64,000 nt of DNA from JBHEBG01 sp046557915 (GTDB taxonomy: Bacteria; Bacteroidota; Bacteroidia; Flavobacteriales; Flavobacteriaceae): assembly GCF_046557915.1 (NCBI RefSeq), contig NZ_JBHEBG010000001.1:310001-374000 (forward strand), given 5' to 3'. The notes below the pieces were generated by a model. That model worked only from the letters and a program-made list of their open reading frames with translations. It did not search any database and was not told the origin of the DNA. This document shows positions 8,985-17,620 of the stretch, one piece after another; position 1 is the first letter of the stretch, and each line of letters starts with the position of its first letter. Both the position numbers and the translations under genes were made by a program.

Positions 8985-9950
8985 TTGAAAACTTCCCTAA
9001 AAAAAGCCTTAAAAACATTTCTGCCCATTGGGTTGGGGGTTTTCTTGGTTTGGTATTCCTATCACAATACCTCACCGGCAGATAGGGAGCAAATTCTTAA
9101 ATACATTAGGGAGGCAGATCTCTTCTGGGTGGCAATATCGGTAGCCATCGGGATTCTAAGCCATATATCGCGAGCAATACGATGGAATTATTTATTGGAG
9201 CCCCTTGGGTATAGGCCTAAAATAGTGAACAACGTTTTAATGATCTTACTGGCTTATTTTGCCAACCTTGGTATTCCCAGATCGGGCGAAATTCTTAGGG
9301 CAACGGCTCTGGCCACTTACGAAAATGTTCCTTTTGAAAAGGGTTTTGGCACCATTGTAACTGAACGTGTTATAGATCTAATTATGCTATTGCTGATTAT
9401 TGGCATTACACTCTTTTTACAGACCGATATAATACTGGGGTTTTTGCAAGATAAAGGCTTCAATTTTACTGGAATTCTTGTGCTATTGGGTATAGGCATC
9501 ATTTTTTTGGTGCTCTTCGTCATTTTTATAAAAAGGTCGCCTTCAACTTTCGCCCATAAACTCAAAAACTTTATCCTTGGTTTGTTAGATGGCCTTTTTA
9601 GCATATTTAAAATGAGGTACAAGTGGTTTTTTCTCTTCCACACACTTTTTATTTGGGGGGCCTATATTCTAATGTTTTGGGTCATTAAATACACTGTTTT
9701 GGAAACCGTAGGGCTTTCCCTAGGAGAGATTCTGGTAGCCTTTGTAGGTGGTGCCTTTGCCATGTCTACCACTAACGGCGGCATAGGCCTCTACCCTATT
9801 GCCGTAAGCAAATCCCTGGCCATTTTTGGCATCAGTGCTGTTTCGGGCGATGCTTTTGGCTGGATCATGTGGATAGCACAAACTTTAATGGTAGTGCTTT
9901 TTGGTGCAATATCTTTTCTGGTCTTACCGTTATTGAACAGAAACCGATAG
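8985..9950 (+). CDS. UPF0104 / LPG-synthase-type integral membrane protein
   Basis: A 321-residue protein with about eight hydrophobic segments, of the lysylphosphatidylglycerol-synthase transmembrane family (UPF0104, AglD/MprF-type domain). Visible family traits are the ISRAIRWNYLLEPLG loop, the RSGEILRATALA segment and the TTNGGIGLYPIAVSKSL segment near the end. It lacks the soluble synthase domain of MprF, so lipid flipping or transport is the likely role (inference). The start codon is TTG, two bases after the panD stop, suggesting translational coupling. No closer in-frame ATG precedes the first hydrophobic segment. Confidence 0.85.
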   Translation: MKTSLKKALKTFLPIGLGVFLVWYSYHNTSPADREQILKYIREADLFWVAISVAIGILSHISRAIRWNYLLEPLGYRPKIVNNVLMILLAYFANLGIPRSGEILRATALATYENVPFEKGFGTIVTERVIDLIMLLLIIGITLFLQTDIILGFLQDKGFNFTGILVLLGIGIIFLVLFVIFIKRSPSTFAHKLKNFILGLLDGLFSIFKMRYKWFFLFHTLFIWGAYILMFWVIKYTVLETVGLSLGEILVAFVGGAFAMSTTNGGIGLYPIAVSKSLAIFGISAVSGDAFGWIMWIAQTLMVVLFGAISFLVLPLLNRNR

Positions 9951-9977
9951 TATTCTATTGTCTAAAAAGACATCTTT

Positions 9978-11120
9978 ATGACACGCATCATTACAGTTTT
10001 GGCATTGTTGATATGCTCAGGACTAAGCTCACAGGTAACCCAAGAGATTTTTGAATCCTTTAAACTACAGGAACGACGGGATGTTAAATATTACATTCCC
10101 GAGGATTATTCTCCGGAAAAAAAATACCCGCTTGTCCTTGTACTCGATGCAGAATATCTTTTTGAAAATGTAGTGGCTACGGCCAAATTCTACAGCAGTT
10201 TTCACGGTATGCCCCAAGCCATTATAGTAGGGGTAGACCAAGGCAATAATGATATACGTTGGGACGATTGTGATTATGACCAAGTTTCTGGATTGCCTAC
10301 TGAAAAAGGTAAAAAGTTCTTTGAGTTTTTGGGCATGGAACTTATTCCCTATTTAGAAACCAGTTATAATACCGCTCCTTTTAAAATGTTCATCGGTTAT
10401 GATATTACGGCCAATTTTGGCAATTTCTATCTTTTTAAGGAAAAATCATTGTTCAATTCCTATGTAAGCATCTCCCCTATCCTTGCCCCTGAAATGGAAA
10501 GCAGAATTCCGGCACGGTTGGGAGCCATGGACAAGAAAATTTTCTATCATCTTATCGTTGAAGGAGAAAAGAGCAAAGACCAAAAACGGATCTTGGACCT
10601 GGACAAGGCTATCAAAGTGGTAGATAACGAATCGCTCCACTACTTTTTTGACCAATATAACGATGCCGATCATATTTCGGTAGCAACCTACGGAATAGGA
10701 AAAGCTTTTGACAATGTCTTCAAAATGTTTAAACCTATTAGCCCAAAAGAATATAAAACGGAAATGTTAACCTCTGAGGAACCTGTATATCAATATTTGG
10801 AAGACAAGTATAGGGAGATCGAAGAAATGTTTGGCTTTAAAAAGGCGGTAGAACTCAACGATATTATGGCAGTATATGCGGGATGCAGGAAAAAGGACGA
10901 TTTTGAATCGTTAAAACCTCTTTCTGACCTATGTAAGGAAGAATTTCCGAATACCATGCTGGGTTTTTACTTTGAGGCGGAATATTACGAAGAAATTGGT
11001 GATACAAAAAAAGCATTACGCACCTTCGAAAAGGCCTTTGGAATGGAAGAAATAGATTTCCTAACCAAGGAAATGGCCCTAGAAAAAATAGATGCCCTTA
11101 AGGCCGATTTTGGTTATTGA
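9978..11120 (+). CDS. Exported alpha/beta-hydrolase (esterase-D-like) with Asp at the nucleophile elbow
   Basis: This 380-residue protein has a signal peptide (to about residue 20, ending LSSQ). An esterase-like domain of the PF00756 type follows (about 25-260: VKYYIPEDY, YPLVLVLDAEYLF, AIIVGVDQ), then a TPR-like C-terminus (about 330-370). In the family the nucleophile elbow is GxSxG; here the aligned stretch is FIGYDITANF, with Asp142 where Ser is expected. A candidate catalytic His remains in DADHISVA. The protein is therefore either inactive as a serine esterase or uses an Asp nucleophile as dehalogenases do. It follows the panCD group by 27 bases. Confidence 0.75.
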   Translation: MTRIITVLALLICSGLSSQVTQEIFESFKLQERRDVKYYIPEDYSPEKKYPLVLVLDAEYLFENVVATAKFYSSFHGMPQAIIVGVDQGNNDIRWDDCDYDQVSGLPTEKGKKFFEFLGMELIPYLETSYNTAPFKMFIGYDITANFGNFYLFKEKSLFNSYVSISPILAPEMESRIPARLGAMDKKIFYHLIVEGEKSKDQKRILDLDKAIKVVDNESLHYFFDQYNDADHISVATYGIGKAFDNVFKMFKPISPKEYKTEMLTSEEPVYQYLEDKYREIEEMFGFKKAVELNDIMAVYAGCRKKDDFESLKPLSDLCKEEFPNTMLGFYFEAEYYEEIGDTKKALRTFEKAFGMEEIDFLTKEMALEKIDALKADFGY

Positions 11121-11184
11121 TTTAACGTCATTGCCTAACTTCCAAAAATAAAAGAGCCGTCTTATTAATTCGAGATTGCTTTCC

Positions 11185-11215
11185 TTTGTTTTCTACGCGA
11201 TCAATGATATCTTTA
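11185..11215 (+). promoter_or_regulatory. Sigma-A-type promoter of radA
   Basis: TTTG (11185-11188), a 19-base spacer, then TATCTTTA (11208-11215): one mismatch from the Bacteroidota consensus TTTG-N19-TANNTTTG. Transcription would begin near 11222, only about 13 bases before the radA ATG. Confidence 0.6.
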
Positions 11216-11235
11216 ACCCAAACCAATTGGGTTAA
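11213..11235. promoter_or_regulatory. Perfect 9-bp inverted repeat overlapping the radA promoter and start
   Basis: TTAACCCAA (11213-11221) and TTGGGTTAA (11227-11235) are exact inverse complements around ACCAA. The repeat begins inside the -7 box and ends on the A of the radA start codon. Position and symmetry suggest an operator for a dimeric regulator. Confidence 0.5.
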
Positions 11236-12596
11236 TGGCCAAAACAAAAACTGCATTTTTTTGCCAAAATTGTGGCACGCAATACGCTAAATGGGTGGGG
11301 CAATGCACTGCTTGTAAACAGTGGAACACCGTAGTTGAGGAGGTTATACAGAAAGAGGAAAAAACCAATTGGAAAACTCCCGAGACTTCAGCAAAAAGAG
11401 TTGCCAAACCTTTACGGCTTAGGGATATCAGTATAGAGAAAGAACTTCGCTTAAACACGGACGATTTAGAGTTCAACCGGGTGTTGGGCGGTGGATTGGT
11501 CCCCGGATCACTTATACTCTTGGGAGGTGAGCCAGGAATTGGCAAAAGCACCCTTTTATTACAGATTGCCTTAAAACTTCCTTATAAGACCCTATATGTT
11601 TCTGGCGAGGAAAGCCAAAAGCAGATTAAAATGAGGGCCGACAGAATACACCCCGGTAGCGAAACCTGTTTTATTCTCACCGAAACCAAGACCCAAAACA
11701 TTTTTAGACAAATAGCATCGATAACCCCAGATATTGTCATAATCGATTCTATACAGACCTTACATTCCGATTATATAGAATCCGCGGCAGGCAGCATTTC
11801 TCAGATTCGGGAATCTACGGCAGAGCTAATTAAATTTGCCAAGGAAACCAATACTCCCGTCATATTAATTGGTCATATCACTAAAGACGGAACCATTGCC
11901 GGACCAAAGATTTTGGAACATATGGTAGATACGGTGCTTCAATTCGAAGGAGACAGAAATTATGTATATCGTATTTTGAGAGCCTTAAAAAATCGTTTTG
12001 GCTCTACGGCAGAACTTGGTATTTATGAAATGCAAGGCAGTGGGCTCCGAGAAGTAAACAATCCTTCGGAAATTTTGATCTCCAAAAATGAAGGCGTCCT
12101 TAGCGGTACGGCCATTTCTGCTACCGTTGAAGGTCTGCGTCCTTTAATGATAGAAATTCAGGCCTTGGTAAGCACCGCGGTTTATGGCACACCACAACGT
12201 TCTACAACGGGTTACAATGCCAAAAGATTGAATATGCTCTTGGCAGTGCTGGAAAAGCGCGCCGGTTTTAAATTGGGCGCCAAAGATGTATTTCTAAATA
12301 TTACAGGGGGCATCTCTGTGGATGACCCTGCCATAGATTTGGCGGTAATTGCCGCTATACTTTCTAGCAATTCCGATATCCCAATCGAGAAAGGCGTTTG
12401 TTTTGCCGCCGAGGTAGGATTAGCAGGGGAAATAAGGCCCGTACAACGTATAGATCAACGCATCTTGGAAGCCGAAAAATTGGGTTTTAAAACCATTTTT
12501 GTGTCGAGGAGCAATAAAATCACCCTAAAAAAACCCACCATAAATATCCAACTGGCATCTAAAATAGAGGATGTCGTAGAGGAACTATTTGGCTAA
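11235..12596 (+). CDS. radA: DNA repair protein RadA/Sms
   Basis: A 453-residue cytoplasmic RecA-like ATPase that drives branch migration in recombinational repair and, in naturally competent bacteria, strand uptake. It begins with a C4 zinc finger (Cys10, Cys13, Cys24, Cys27). The Walker A motif GGEPGIGKST is at about residues 97-106, the RadA-specific KNRFG motif follows, and a Lon-protease-like domain occupies the C-terminal third. All hallmarks are present and the length is normal. It has its own promoter with an overlapping palindrome, and it converges with the aldo/keto reductase gene 12 bases downstream. Confidence 0.97.
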   Translation: MAKTKTAFFCQNCGTQYAKWVGQCTACKQWNTVVEEVIQKEEKTNWKTPETSAKRVAKPLRLRDISIEKELRLNTDDLEFNRVLGGGLVPGSLILLGGEPGIGKSTLLLQIALKLPYKTLYVSGEESQKQIKMRADRIHPGSETCFILTETKTQNIFRQIASITPDIVIIDSIQTLHSDYIESAAGSISQIRESTAELIKFAKETNTPVILIGHITKDGTIAGPKILEHMVDTVLQFEGDRNYVYRILRALKNRFGSTAELGIYEMQGSGLREVNNPSEILISKNEGVLSGTAISATVEGLRPLMIEIQALVSTAVYGTPQRSTTGYNAKRLNMLLAVLEKRAGFKLGAKDVFLNITGGISVDDPAIDLAVIAAILSSNSDIPIEKGVCFAAEVGLAGEIRPVQRIDQRILEAEKLGFKTIFVSRSNKITLKKPTINIQLASKIEDVVEELFG

Positions 12597-12608
12597 TAAA
12601 CCATCTTC

Positions 12609-13649
12609 TTAAGGAGCCGGATTCGGAATCTCATCGTGGATGGCCTCAATACCCAATAACACCTCTTCGTTAAGTTTTACATCTATGCTAGCAATGTTTT
12701 CCTTTAGTTGTTTCATGTTTGTAGCCCCAATAATATTGCTAGTTACAAAAGGTCTAGAATTTACAAAGGCCAGGGACATCTGTGCCAAGGACAATTCATG
12801 AGCTTGTGCCAGATCAAAATATTTTTGCGTTGCCTTTGTTGCATTTTCACCGCTGTAACGATTGTAATTGGGAAATAACGTTACTCTGGCATTGGCAGGT
12901 TTCATACCTCCCAAATATTTGCCGCTAAGCACTCCAAAACCCATGGGTGAATAGGGTATAAGCCCAATATTCTCGCGCATGGAGATTTCTGCCAACCCGG
13001 TTTCGAACAATCTGTTCAGCAAACTGTACGGGTTCTGAATGGTGATCATTCTAGGAAGGCTGGCATGCACCTTACTTTCTTCTAAAAACCGCATGGTGCC
13101 CCATGGTGTCTCATTGGACAACCCCACATGTCTTATCTTTCCTTCCTTCATTAAATCGCGAAGTGTTTCCAAGACCTGATGGATGTTATCTTGCCAATGG
13201 TCGGAAATATCGTGTTTGTACCCGCGCTCCCCAAAATAGTTGGTAGTACGCTCTGGCCAATGTAGCTGGTACAAATCAATATAATCTGTTTGTAAACGCC
13301 TAAGACTCCCTTCTACCGCTTCAATGATTGAATCCTTACTAAAACCGGTGTTTCGGATAAATTTGGTGAATTCTGCCCTGCCCGCTATTTTGGAGGCTAG
13401 GATTACCTTGTCCCGATTGCCCGTTTTTGCAAACCACTTTCCAATGATCTCCTCGGTGGCGGCATAGCTTTCTTTTTGAGCCGGTACCGGATACAACTCG
13501 GCCGTATCAAAAAAATTAATCCCTTGATCAAAGGCATAATCCATTTGCTCATGCCCTTCTTCCAAACTGTTCTGCCTGCCCCATGTCATGGTTCCGAGAC
13601 ATATTTTACTAACTTCAATATCTGTTTGCGGTAGTGTAGTGTATTTCAT
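12609..13649 (-). CDS. Aldo/keto reductase (Tas-like)
   Basis: A 346-residue NADPH-dependent TIM-barrel oxidoreductase. The catalytic tetrad can be placed: Asp and Tyr in FFDTAELYPVP, Lys in VILASKI, His in LYQLHWPERT. The later stretch IPYSPMGFGVLSGKY is typical of the AKR7/Tas-type branch. The physiological substrate is unknown; the family reduces aldehydes and ketones. It lies 76 bases downstream of the exonuclease III gene on the same strand and may share its transcript. Confidence 0.92.
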   Translation of the reverse strand: MKYTTLPQTDIEVSKICLGTMTWGRQNSLEEGHEQMDYAFDQGINFFDTAELYPVPAQKESYAATEEIIGKWFAKTGNRDKVILASKIAGRAEFTKFIRNTGFSKDSIIEAVEGSLRRLQTDYIDLYQLHWPERTTNYFGERGYKHDISDHWQDNIHQVLETLRDLMKEGKIRHVGLSNETPWGTMRFLEESKVHASLPRMITIQNPYSLLNRLFETGLAEISMRENIGLIPYSPMGFGVLSGKYLGGMKPANARVTLFPNYNRYSGENATKATQKYFDLAQAHELSLAQMSLAFVNSRPFVTSNIIGATNMKQLKENIASIDVKLNEEVLLGIEAIHDEIPNPAP

Positions 13650-13725
13650 TTAGGTTCTAAAATTTAAAAAATAGATCTGGGGTAATTTATTTATGGTTAA
13701 TAATCATTTAAAAAAAGAATGGAAA

Positions 13726-14490
13726 TTAAGATTCTAACTCAATCAGAATAGGACAATGATCGCTATGCCTAGCTTCTGATAAGATTACAGAACGCTTTAA
13801 CCTCTGTTCTAAGGGCTTGCTTACCATGCCATAATCCAAACGCCAGCCTTTATTGTTGTTACGGGCATTGGCTCTATAACTCCACCAGGTGTAGTTGTCC
13901 GGTTCGGAATTAAAATGCCTAAAACTATCAATAAAACCACTCTCCATAAAACCTCCGATCCACTCCCTTTCCACCGGTAAAAATCCCGAAACATTTTTAT
14001 TCCTTACCGGGTCATGGATATCTATGGCTTGGTGACAAATGTTGTAGTCCCCACAGATTATCAAATTGGGGTAGTCCTTTTTAAGCTGATTTACATACTT
14101 CTGAAAATCTGCCATATATTGCAACTTAAGCTCCAACCTATCCAAATTGGTTCCTGATGGCAAATAAAGACTCATTACGGAAACTCCATTGAAATCTGCA
14201 CGTAAATTTCTGCCTTCAAAATCCATGTACTCTATTCCAGTGCCATATTCCAAATGGTCCGGTTGTTTTTTAGACAAAATTGCCACACCACTATATCCTT
14301 TTTTCTGGGCACTGTACCAGTAGTTAAAGCCGTAGCCGGCCTTTTTAAAAACTTCCAGGTCTAATTGATCGGCATTCGCTTTTATTTCTTGAAGACATAC
14401 TACGTCCGGATCCACACTTTGCAGCCATTCCAAAAACCCTTTATTAAGGGCAGCCCTTATGCCATTTACGTTATATGAGACTATTTTCAT
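13726..14490 (-). CDS. xth: Exodeoxyribonuclease III (AP endonuclease)
   Basis: A 254-residue Mg-dependent repair nuclease acting at abasic sites and 3' ends. Motifs in order are YNVNGIRAAL (start), CLQEIKA with the metal-binding Glu, YLPSG, CGDYNICH with the catalytic Asp/Asn, RLDYGMVS and HSDHCPI with the catalytic His. There is no signal peptide, so unlike the paralogue at 41890 this copy acts inside the cell. Length is normal. It is divergent from the frameshifted membrane-protein gene at 14628. Confidence 0.95.
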   Translation of the reverse strand: MKIVSYNVNGIRAALNKGFLEWLQSVDPDVVCLQEIKANADQLDLEVFKKAGYGFNYWYSAQKKGYSGVAILSKKQPDHLEYGTGIEYMDFEGRNLRADFNGVSVMSLYLPSGTNLDRLELKLQYMADFQKYVNQLKKDYPNLIICGDYNICHQAIDIHDPVRNKNVSGFLPVEREWIGGFMESGFIDSFRHFNSEPDNYTWWSYRANARNNNKGWRLDYGMVSKPLEQRLKRSVILSEARHSDHCPILIELES

Positions 14491-14627
14491 GCGTTGGTAC
14501 TTGGTTTAAACAGATGCTAAAATTAACAAAATTGACCTTACCAACTATGCTCCTTAAAGAAAAGAAAACAAATTTTGTATTTTGGAACGGGGTTTGCAAT
14601 TGCATAGTAAATACAAAAAGAAGCATA

Positions 14628-15151
14628 ATGAAAAAATTATACCTGTCCTTTATATTCTTGTTGGCGGTAATTTTGGCCAACGCCCAAGCCTATCCCAGGT
14701 TTAATACAAGCCAAGAGGTAAAATTTAACATTGGACTCTTTTTGGCTACCACTACCGTAGAAGGATCTTATGAGTATTTTTAAGTGAGGATGCCAGTATT
14801 GGCGGTACCGTGTATTTTGACAACGATGCCGAAGACTATAATGGTAATTTCGGAATTGGCCCCAATTTTAGGGCCTATTTCGGTTACGGCCCTAGAAGTG
14901 GTTTTTTTGCGGAAGCTTTTGGACTTTACTATACCGGAGAGGATGAAATATCCAATACCGGCTCCCCGGCCATACAGGACAACGAGTATAGCACCGTGGC
15001 ACTCGGAATTGGATTGGGAAATAAATGGGTTACCCGAAGCGAAAAATTTACATTGGAGGTAAATGGTGGCATTGGTAGAAATATAAACCCAGAAAGCTTT
15101 CAGGACGACTTTATGTATCGGGTTGGATTCTCTGTTGGGTTCCGATTTTGA
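14628..15151 (+). pseudogene. Small outer-membrane beta-barrel protein, frameshifted
   Basis: The ATG at 14628 opens a signal peptide (MKKLYLSFIFLLAVILANAQ). The frame then runs to a TAA at 14781-14783 just after GSYEYF. One extra T in the five-T run at 14776-14780 would continue the frame as FLSEDASIGG and join the downstream frame, which ends at 15151 in a barrel-like terminus (YRVGFSVGFRF). The restored protein would have 174 residues and look like a porin-type opacity protein. Either a real one-base deletion, phase variation or a sequencing error explains this. A signal peptide on one side and a barrel with a terminal Phe on the other argue that it was one gene. Confidence 0.75.
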
Positions 15152-15322
15152 TATCGCATTTTACAAAACAATATTCCCTTTAAAACTCAGAACATTTATA
15201 ACGCGCTACTTATAAAAAATCTATCTGGGTAATTGCCAATTTAGAAAACTGATATGTTGGTACTCGGAAATTGCAACAATTCTTGAAGTTGTTTTCAATC
15301 TTAAGTTTTAACTTTAATGCTT

Positions 15323-17506
15323 ATGAAAACACCTAAACCAAAAATCTTTGCAATATCCTTCTCTGTCTTTCTTTGTTTGATAGCCTGCCATACCAAGGAG
15401 ACAGATGAAAGAACAGAGCTTGCAAAAGCGTACTATACCACTTGGCAACATTATTTGGGAGACCCTGGGCGTTCCCATTTTTCCTTTCTTAAGCAAATAG
15501 ACACTTCCAATGTAAAAGAGCTAAAAATTGCTTGGAGTTATAATAGCGGGGGTACTGTGGCAGACAGAACTACACAAATGCAGACCAATCCGCTAATTGT
15601 GGGAGACAAACTTTTTGGAGTAAACGCATCCATGATTCTTTTTGCACTAGATGCTACAACAGGAAAAAAACTATGGGAGTTTAAACCTCCAATGGCAGAC
15701 AAATCTGGCCTGGGGTACAATAGAGGTCTAAGCTATTGGTCTTCTGAAAACGATGGTAGTGGACGCATATTTTTTTCTTCCGGACCAAATTTGTACGCTA
15801 TAGCCATTAAAAGTGGAGAGGTGATCTCTTCCTTTGGCGACCAAGGAAAAATAGATTTAAGAAAAGGCCTGGGTAGGGATCCAGAAAAATTATCGGTGTT
15901 TGGGAATACTCCAGGCGCCATATACAAAGACTTGCTTATCATGGGCACTCGGGTACAAGAGTCACATGGGGCTGCTCCTGGGCACATAAGGGCCTACAAC
16001 GTTGTTACGGGTGAAATTGAATGGACCTTTCATACCATACCTCAACCAGAAGAATTCGGTTACGATACTTGGCCCAAGGAAGCCTATAAAACAGTAGGTG
16101 GTGCCAATAATTGGGCAGGCATGTCTTTAGATAAAGACAGGGGAATGGTTTTCATCCCTACCGGATCGGCGGCCTTCGACTGGTATGGCGGAGATCGTAT
16201 TGGCGCCAATTTGTTTTCCAATACCTTATTGGCACTGAACGCCGAAACAGGAGAAAGAATTTGGCATTATCAGGTAGTTCATCACGATCTATGGGATAGG
16301 GACCTACCTGCTCCCCCCAATCTAATAGAGGTAGAACACGATGGCAAAAAATTGGCTGCAGTAGCCCAAGTCACCAAAAGCGGTCATGTTTTTGTTTTTG
16401 ACAGACTTACTGGGGAACCCCTTTTTCCAATAGAGGAAAAAGAATATCCAAATACCCCACTTGAAGGAGATAAGGCATACAGAACACAACCTTTACCGTT
16501 AAAACCAGAACCCTTTGCTAGACAGCAACTTACTATCGACGATTTGTACGACCCGGACAGGGCGGCCCTCATAGAAGACCTGGTAGATAAAAGTAAAAAC
16601 AACAAGCCGTTGTCCGTAAAGGAAAAGCTTCAACAGGTTACCTCCAAAGGGCAGTTTATCCCTATAGACACCAATGGGGTTATCTTATACCCCGGCGCGG
16701 ATGGGGGCGCCGAATGGGGAGGTGCGGCAGTAGACCCTCGAAAGGGAATACTATACGTAAACTCCAACGAAATGGCTTGGATAGTTAAAATGGTCAAAGC
16801 CGGGGAAAAGGATGGTAAAAAGATAAGTAGGGGAAACACCTTAACACAAATTCATTGTGCCAGATGCCATGGTGGGGAATTACAAGGATTGGGTGCAATT
16901 CCAGAATTGCAACAAGTAAAATCTAGATTATCCAAAAATAACATTTCGGACATTATTAAAAACGGAAAAGGGGCAATGGCCGCAATGGCCAATTTGTCGG
17001 ATGATGAAGTAAACGGTATTGCTAACTACCTAATGGGTCTCGAGGAACAAACCGATCATAGGGCCGAGGTTTCCTATGACGTACCATACGCAATGGCCGG
17101 CTTTGGACGCTTTAAAGACGATCGTGGTTATCCTGTTGTTAAGCCTCCGTGGGGAACCTTAAACGCTATTGATCTTAATTCTGGCGAATATATTTGGCGT
17201 ATTCCTCTGGGAAACGAGGAGGGTGTCAACGATCCTGAATATCCTATTACAGGAACCGAAAATTATGGTGGTCCGGTTATTACGGAAGGAGGGGTATTGT
17301 TCATAGCCGCTACTAAAGATGAAAAAATCAGAGCTTTCAATATGACTTCCGGGGCATTATTATGGCAGGCAAACTTGCCGGCAGGGGGGTACGCCACCCC
17401 TGCAACTTACGAGGTAAATGGTAAGCAATTTGTGGTCATTGCCTGTGGCGGCGGTAAAATGGGAACCAAATCCGGTGATATCTATATGGCTTTTGCCCTT
17501 CCTTAA
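15323..17506 (+). CDS. PQQ-dependent dehydrogenase lipoprotein with internal haem c
   Basis: This 727-residue quinoprotein resembles glucose/alcohol dehydrogenases with an eight-blade propeller. The start at 15323 (a second ATG lies two codons upstream) gives a signal peptide ending in the lipobox LIAC, so the enzyme is anchored in the envelope. Propeller motifs include FALDATTGKKLWEFK, NWAGMSLDKDRG, HYQVVHHDLWDRDLPAPP and the late AFNMTSGALLW. A cytochrome c site CARCH lies at about residues 512-516, inserted before the last blades, giving a built-in electron acceptor. PQQ is the expected cofactor. No PQQ biosynthesis genes are visible here, and the next gene is a PqqU-like importer. Confidence 0.92.
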   Translation: MKTPKPKIFAISFSVFLCLIACHTKETDERTELAKAYYTTWQHYLGDPGRSHFSFLKQIDTSNVKELKIAWSYNSGGTVADRTTQMQTNPLIVGDKLFGVNASMILFALDATTGKKLWEFKPPMADKSGLGYNRGLSYWSSENDGSGRIFFSSGPNLYAIAIKSGEVISSFGDQGKIDLRKGLGRDPEKLSVFGNTPGAIYKDLLIMGTRVQESHGAAPGHIRAYNVVTGEIEWTFHTIPQPEEFGYDTWPKEAYKTVGGANNWAGMSLDKDRGMVFIPTGSAAFDWYGGDRIGANLFSNTLLALNAETGERIWHYQVVHHDLWDRDLPAPPNLIEVEHDGKKLAAVAQVTKSGHVFVFDRLTGEPLFPIEEKEYPNTPLEGDKAYRTQPLPLKPEPFARQQLTIDDLYDPDRAALIEDLVDKSKNNKPLSVKEKLQQVTSKGQFIPIDTNGVILYPGADGGAEWGGAAVDPRKGILYVNSNEMAWIVKMVKAGEKDGKKISRGNTLTQIHCARCHGGELQGLGAIPELQQVKSRLSKNNISDIIKNGKGAMAAMANLSDDEVNGIANYLMGLEEQTDHRAEVSYDVPYAMAGFGRFKDDRGYPVVKPPWGTLNAIDLNSGEYIWRIPLGNEEGVNDPEYPITGTENYGGPVITEGGVLFIAATKDEKIRAFNMTSGALLWQANLPAGGYATPATYEVNGKQFVVIACGGGKMGTKSGDIYMAFALP

Positions 17507-17620
17507 AATAGCATTTGTAATTCCGTTTTTTAAGTTAGACCTTGCAGTCGCAAAAGCACCCTCACATTGTATAACATAATTTTATAAACTTCTGATACTT
17601 TAGTTCCAAACCCCCGTTTA

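Noticed and set aside
14784..15062. 92-codon frame overlapping the frameshifted gene
   Set aside because: The other frame (through 15151) keeps the barrel-like C-terminus and continues the signal-peptide frame after one base. This one is the shadow.
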